Origin: Ascidiaceihabitans sp029251465 | GTDB lineage: Bacteria > Pseudomonadota > Alphaproteobacteria > Rhodobacterales > Rhodobacteraceae | Direction: 5' to 3' | Assembly: GCF_042932805.1 (NCBI RefSeq) | Contig: NZ_CP170633.1 | Coordinates: 1,488,001-1,552,000, forward strand | DNA length: 64,000 nucleotides | Shown: positions 60,744 to 64,000 of the stretch, piece after piece | Layout: every line of letters starts with the position of its first letter | Position numbering within the stretch: the first letter of the stretch is position 1 | Notes under the pieces: generated by a model | Database searches by the model: none | What the model was told of the DNA's origin: nothing | The model's input: only the letters and a program-made list of their open reading frames with translations | Translations under genes and position numbers: made by a program

Positions 60744-61753
60744 TGGACTTCCTAAACGCCCTTGTGGCCTTTGCAAACTTCGTCTTTATCCCTGCAACCG
60801 CTTACGGGGCGCAATTGGCCCTCGGTGCCCTTGGGGTGACGCTGATCTACGGCATCTTGCGCTTCTCGAACTTTGCGCATGGGGATACCATGGCGTTTGG
60901 GGCGATGGTCACGATCCTGTTTACGTGGTTGTTCCAGTCGTGGGGCATATCGTTGGGCCCGCTTCCGACTGCGCTGCTCGCCCTGCCCTTTGGTATCCTT
61001 GGCTGTATGGCGTTGGTCCTGTTCACCGACCGTGTGGTGTACAAGTTCTACCGCGAACAAAAGGCCAAGCCGGTGATCCTGGTGATCGTCAGCTTGGGCG
61101 TCATGTTCATCATGAATGGCCTTGTGCGGTTCATCATCGGGCCAAATGACCAGCGGTTTGCAGACGGCGAACGGTTCATCATTTCTGTACGCGAATTCAA
61201 GGCGTTGACGGGCCTAAAAGAAGGACTCGCGTTCAAGACAACCCAAGGCATTACCATCGTAACGGCCATCATTGTGGTGATCGCGTTGTTCTGGTTTTTG
61301 AACCGCACCCGCACCGGAAAGTCCATGCGCGCCTATTCGGACAACGAAGATCTGGCGCTGCTGTCGGGCATCAACCCTGAGAAGGTCGTGATGATCACAT
61401 GGCTGATTGTGGCGGCCTTGGCGACCATCGCAGGCACGCTTTATGGCCTCGATAAATCGTTCAAACCGTTCATCTACTTGCAACTGCTTTTGCCGGTGTT
61501 CGCATCAGCAATTGTCGGCGGTCTTGGCAGCCCTGTGGGCGCAATCGCCGGGGGTTTTGTCATCGCGTTTTCCGAGGTGATGATCACCTACGCGTGGAAA
61601 AAAGTCGCAACCTACGTGGTGCCCGAAGCTTGGGCACCAGACAGTCTCGTGCAGTTGCTGTCCACCGATTATAAATTCGCGGTCAGCTTCGTTATTCTAA
61701 TCATCGTCCTGTTGTTCCGCCCAACAGGTCTGTTCGCGGGGAAATCGGTATGA
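60743..61753 (+). CDS. ABC transporter permease, LivH class (second system)
   Basis: 336 residues, polytopic, with LGVTLIYGILRFSNFAHGD (about 33-51) and GSPVGAIAGGFVIAF near the C-terminus. Its start overlaps the small secreted-protein stop by 1 bp, and its stop overlaps livM by ATGA. Confidence 0.93.
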   Translation: MDFLNALVAFANFVFIPATAYGAQLALGALGVTLIYGILRFSNFAHGDTMAFGAMVTILFTWLFQSWGISLGPLPTALLALPFGILGCMALVLFTDRVVYKFYREQKAKPVILVIVSLGVMFIMNGLVRFIIGPNDQRFADGERFIISVREFKALTGLKEGLAFKTTQGITIVTAIIVVIALFWFLNRTRTGKSMRAYSDNEDLALLSGINPEKVVMITWLIVAALATIAGTLYGLDKSFKPFIYLQLLLPVFASAIVGGLGSPVGAIAGGFVIAFSEVMITYAWKKVATYVVPEAWAPDSLVQLLSTDYKFAVSFVILIIVLLFRPTGLFAGKSV

Positions 61754-63054
61754 CGGATACAAATCGCAATATCCTGTATTTTGTACTGGTCGGTTTACTG
61801 ATCATTTCGACGGGGTTTCTGTACAGCTGGAACACTGCTTTGTTTGTCCTGAATTTCGGGCTCATCAGCGCGGTCATGTCGCTGGGTGTGAACCTGCAGT
61901 GGGGCTTTGCCGGATTGTTTAACGTCGGCATCATGGGGTTTGTCGCCCTTGGTGGTTTGGCCACTGTTCTTGTGTCGATGCCGGCAACGCCCGGCGCTTG
62001 GAGCGCGGGTGGCGTCGGTGTCATGGGCGGTTTGCTGATGGGCGCTGCGACGGTTGTTGCCGCGGTGGTTTTGTATGCAAAAATGCAGGCAGGACGCATG
62101 CGCGGCTTGGCTATTTTTGCACTGCTGGTCGTTGGGTTCTTTGTCTATCGTTCAGTGTTTGATCCAGCGGTTGCGCGTATCGAAGCGGTCGATCCCGCGT
62201 TTCTCGGGTATTTGGGCGGTCTGAACCTGCCTGTTGTTGTTGCGTGGCCTGTTGGCGGATTGCTCGCGGCTGCGGTGGCTTGGATGATCGGTAAAACGGC
62301 CCTTGGTTTGCGTTCGGATTATCTGGCAATCGCGACGCTGGGCATTTCTGAAATCATCATTGCCGTGATGAAAAACGAAGACTGGATGGCACGCGGCGTG
62401 AAAAACGTGGTTGGCCTGCCGCGCCCTGCCCCCTACGAGATCGATTTGCAAAACGATGCAGGCTTTGTCGAAACCGCAGCCAGCTTTGGTCTTGATCCCG
62501 TCACCGCATCAACCTTGTGGGTCAAAATGATCTACGCGGGCCTGTTCAGTGTTGTGTTGATCGTGCTGTTTATCCTTGCACAACGCGCCTTGCACAGCCC
62601 GTGGGGTCGCATGATGCGCGCCATTCGCGACAATGAATTCGCAGCCGAAGCGATGGGCAAACACGTCACCTCCCGTCACCTGCAAGTCTTTGTTTTGGGC
62701 AGTGCAGTGTGTGGGATTGCGGGCGCGATGATGACCACGCTGGACGGTCAGTTGACACCGGGCACGTACCAACCGCTGCGCTTTACCTTTCTGATCTGGG
62801 TGATGGTGATTGTTGGCGGGTCCGGCAACAATCTGGGCGCGGTTTTGGGTGGTTTCCTGATCTGGTGGCTGTGGGTCATGGTTGAACCGATGGGCAACGC
62901 GCTGATGTATTACGTGACTTATTTCATGCCCGATGGCAGCGGCCTGAAGGAACATTTGCTCGATAGCACAGCACACATGCGGTTGCTGACGATGGGGCTG
63001 GTTCTGCTGCTGGTGCTCAGGTTCAGTCCGCGGGGCTTGATCCCTGAGAAGTAA
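61750..63054 (+). CDS. ABC transporter permease, LivM class (second system)
   Basis: 434 residues with the LivM pattern: GVNLQWGFAGLFNVGIMGFV (about 50-69) and the coupling loop MMRAIRDNEFAAEAMGKH. It closes the operon and is followed by a strong terminator. Confidence 0.93.
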   Translation: MTDTNRNILYFVLVGLLIISTGFLYSWNTALFVLNFGLISAVMSLGVNLQWGFAGLFNVGIMGFVALGGLATVLVSMPATPGAWSAGGVGVMGGLLMGAATVVAAVVLYAKMQAGRMRGLAIFALLVVGFFVYRSVFDPAVARIEAVDPAFLGYLGGLNLPVVVAWPVGGLLAAAVAWMIGKTALGLRSDYLAIATLGISEIIIAVMKNEDWMARGVKNVVGLPRPAPYEIDLQNDAGFVETAASFGLDPVTASTLWVKMIYAGLFSVVLIVLFILAQRALHSPWGRMMRAIRDNEFAAEAMGKHVTSRHLQVFVLGSAVCGIAGAMMTTLDGQLTPGTYQPLRFTFLIWVMVIVGGSGNNLGAVLGGFLIWWLWVMVEPMGNALMYYVTYFMPDGSGLKEHLLDSTAHMRLLTMGLVLLLVLRFSPRGLIPEK

Positions 63055-63062
63055 ACCCAAAT

Positions 63063-63090
63063 CGGCGCCCCGCAAGGAGGCGCCGTTTTT
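63063..63090 (+). terminator. rho-independent terminator of the second liv-type operon
   Basis: 7-bp stem CGGCGCC / GGCGCCG, 9-nt loop, then T5, 8 bp after the livM stop and before the convergent ectC-type gene. Confidence 0.9.
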
Positions 63091-63105
63091 CACTGTCTGC
63101 TTGGG

Positions 63106-63489
63106 TTACGCAGAATAGCTGCCGTCTGCTCCGTGGACCTCATCACCAGTGAGGGCCGGATTAAAGACAGAGATCAACAGCATGTCTTCATCGCCCATAA
63201 CACGCAGCGTGTGGCGGTCGTTTTGATCCAGCGCGTACAGGGTGCCGGCCTCGATCACGTGATCCGCACCCGTCGCCAAATCCGTGACAACCCCGCGCCC
63301 TGAAATGCAGTAGCACGCCTCAAGGTGGTGTTTGTATTCCAGCGTCATCGACGCACCGGCCGTGATCCATGTCTCGTTCAGAGAAAAGCCCATGCGTTCG
63401 GTTTTGGTCAGCATCCGCAGACTGCGCCACCCCGGACCAGAGGCATCACGCGGCCCGCCTTGCAGGTCTGATTTGCGTTGAATAATCAT
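63106..63489 (-). CDS. ectC: ectoine synthase (EctC), without ectA/ectB nearby
   Basis: 127 residues of cupin fold. YKHHLEACYCISG, LYALDQNDRHTLR and LTGDEVHGADGSY are strongly EctC-like. The iron ligands described for EctC (Glu57, Tyr85, His93) fall at the same positions here. The enzyme cyclises N-gamma-acetyl-diaminobutyrate to ectoine. The gene lies 2 bp after the YjgR-type gene and faces the convergent livM, so no ectA or ectB can be adjacent; it is an orphan copy. Confidence 0.9.
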   Translation of the reverse strand: MIIQRKSDLQGGPRDASGPGWRSLRMLTKTERMGFSLNETWITAGASMTLEYKHHLEACYCISGRGVVTDLATGADHVIEAGTLYALDQNDRHTLRVMGDEDMLLISVFNPALTGDEVHGADGSYSA

Positions 63490-63491
63490 GC

Positions 63492-64000
63492 CTAACGCCC
63501 TCGGAACAGGCCACCAAGGATGCCGCGTACGATACGTTTTCCTGTGGTCCCTTTAAGTTCTTTGATCACGACCGACGCGATGGCCCCGCCGAACCCCTCG
63601 CTGGTGCGTTTGCGGGTGGCGCGCGATGTGGATCGTGTCACGCGCGTGCCTTCAAACCGGCGTCCTGCGTTGAATTCGCGCAATGCCGGTTGGGTTTCAG
63701 CCTCGGCAATATCCTCGGCCTTTTCCGCCTCAGCGGCGGCGTCCTGTGCCCGTTTGGTCAGGATTTCAAACGCAGACGTGCGATCCAGCGTTTCATCGTA
63801 TTTGCCGGACATGTCGGAGGCGGCCAAGATCGCTTTGCGCTCTGCTTTGGTGATCGGCCCCAGTTGCGATGACGGTGGACGGATCAACGTGCGCTCGACA
63901 ATGCCCGGCACGCCTTTCTTTTGCAGCATCGAAGTCACGGCCTCGCCGACGCCGACCTCGCGAATGGCTTCTTCGGTCGAAAAGCGTGGGTTTTCGCGGT
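63492..64000 (-). CDS. HerA/YjgR-type (DUF853) ATPase, C-terminal part (5' end outside window)
   Basis: The reading frame is open to the window edge. The visible 169 residues begin with NPRFSTEEAIREVGVGEA, followed by LQKKGVPGIVERTLIRPPSS, the conserved C-terminal region of YjgR/DUF853 proteins, then an Ala/Glu-rich segment and a basic tail ending GLFRGR. The P-loop lies upstream of the window. Start codons visible within the window are internal. Confidence 0.8.
   Translation of the reverse strand, partial: RENPRFSTEEAIREVGVGEAVTSMLQKKGVPGIVERTLIRPPSSQLGPITKAERKAILAASDMSGKYDETLDRTSAFEILTKRAQDAAAEAEKAEDIAEAETQPALREFNAGRRFEGTRVTRSTSRATRKRTSEGFGGAIASVVIKELKGTTGKRIVRGILGGLFRGR

Overview
The window reads as a chromosome segment of an alphaproteobacterium of the Rhodobacterales (Roseobacter-type). 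The support is moderately high G+C, dense ATGA-overlapping operons, a phoR-pstSCAB-phoU-phoB cluster, plant-type (class II) DAHP synthase, two LivHMGF-type transporters and a TTAA-N7-TTAA CtrA-type box. No rRNA, tRNA, IS element, prophage or CRISPR array was recognised.

1-25.1 kb is a catabolic island for an acyl-CoA substrate. It has short-chain dehydrogenases, a thiolase, a nitronate monooxygenase, a histidine phosphatase, an IclR regulator, a complete branched-chain-amino-acid-type ABC importer, a thioesterase II, acetoacetyl-CoA synthetase, two crotonases, a 3-hydroxyacyl-CoA dehydrogenase, an acyl-CoA ligase and an acyl-CoA dehydrogenase. The APH-fold kinase (4234-5262) and the acyl-CoA dehydrogenase (19987-21294) look like the two halves of animal ACAD10/ACAD11, encoded separately. 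This suggests degradation of a 4-hydroxy (or 4-keto) acid by the kinase/elimination route known for levulinate (LvaA/LvaC).

25.2-29.3 kb is a five-gene operon (DUF2796, ABC ATPase, FtsX-type permease, two Tat-type DUF3299 proteins) that resembles the Vibrio ZrgABCDE zinc system. It follows a Zur-like dyad and short leader ORFs. 29.3-31.8 kb is a decayed stretch: a 650-bp gap without a gene, a VOC protein, a fragment of an antibiotic-biosynthesis-monooxygenase-type gene, and a GntR pseudogene with two frameshifts and one nonsense codon.

31.8-41.9 kb is envelope biology: pqiA (split in two), pqiB with a repetitive C-terminal extension, pqiC, then tamA and tamB on the other strand. 41.9-52.5 kb, all on the minus strand, holds yicC, gmk, a gamma-carbonic anhydrase, a PLP sulfur-amino-acid enzyme, phoR, pstSCAB, phoU and phoB, with a clear three-repeat Pho box before pstS. 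52.6-57.3 kb has a PAS-domain protein behind the CtrA-type box, class II DAHP synthase, a GlxA-type AraC regulator and a PQQ-type sugar dehydrogenase.

57.5-63.1 kb is a second branched-chain amino-acid-type ABC importer with a small unknown secreted cysteine protein inserted between its ATPase and permease genes. The window ends with an ectoine synthase gene that has no ectA/ectB beside it, and the 3' end of a HerA/YjgR-type ATPase gene.
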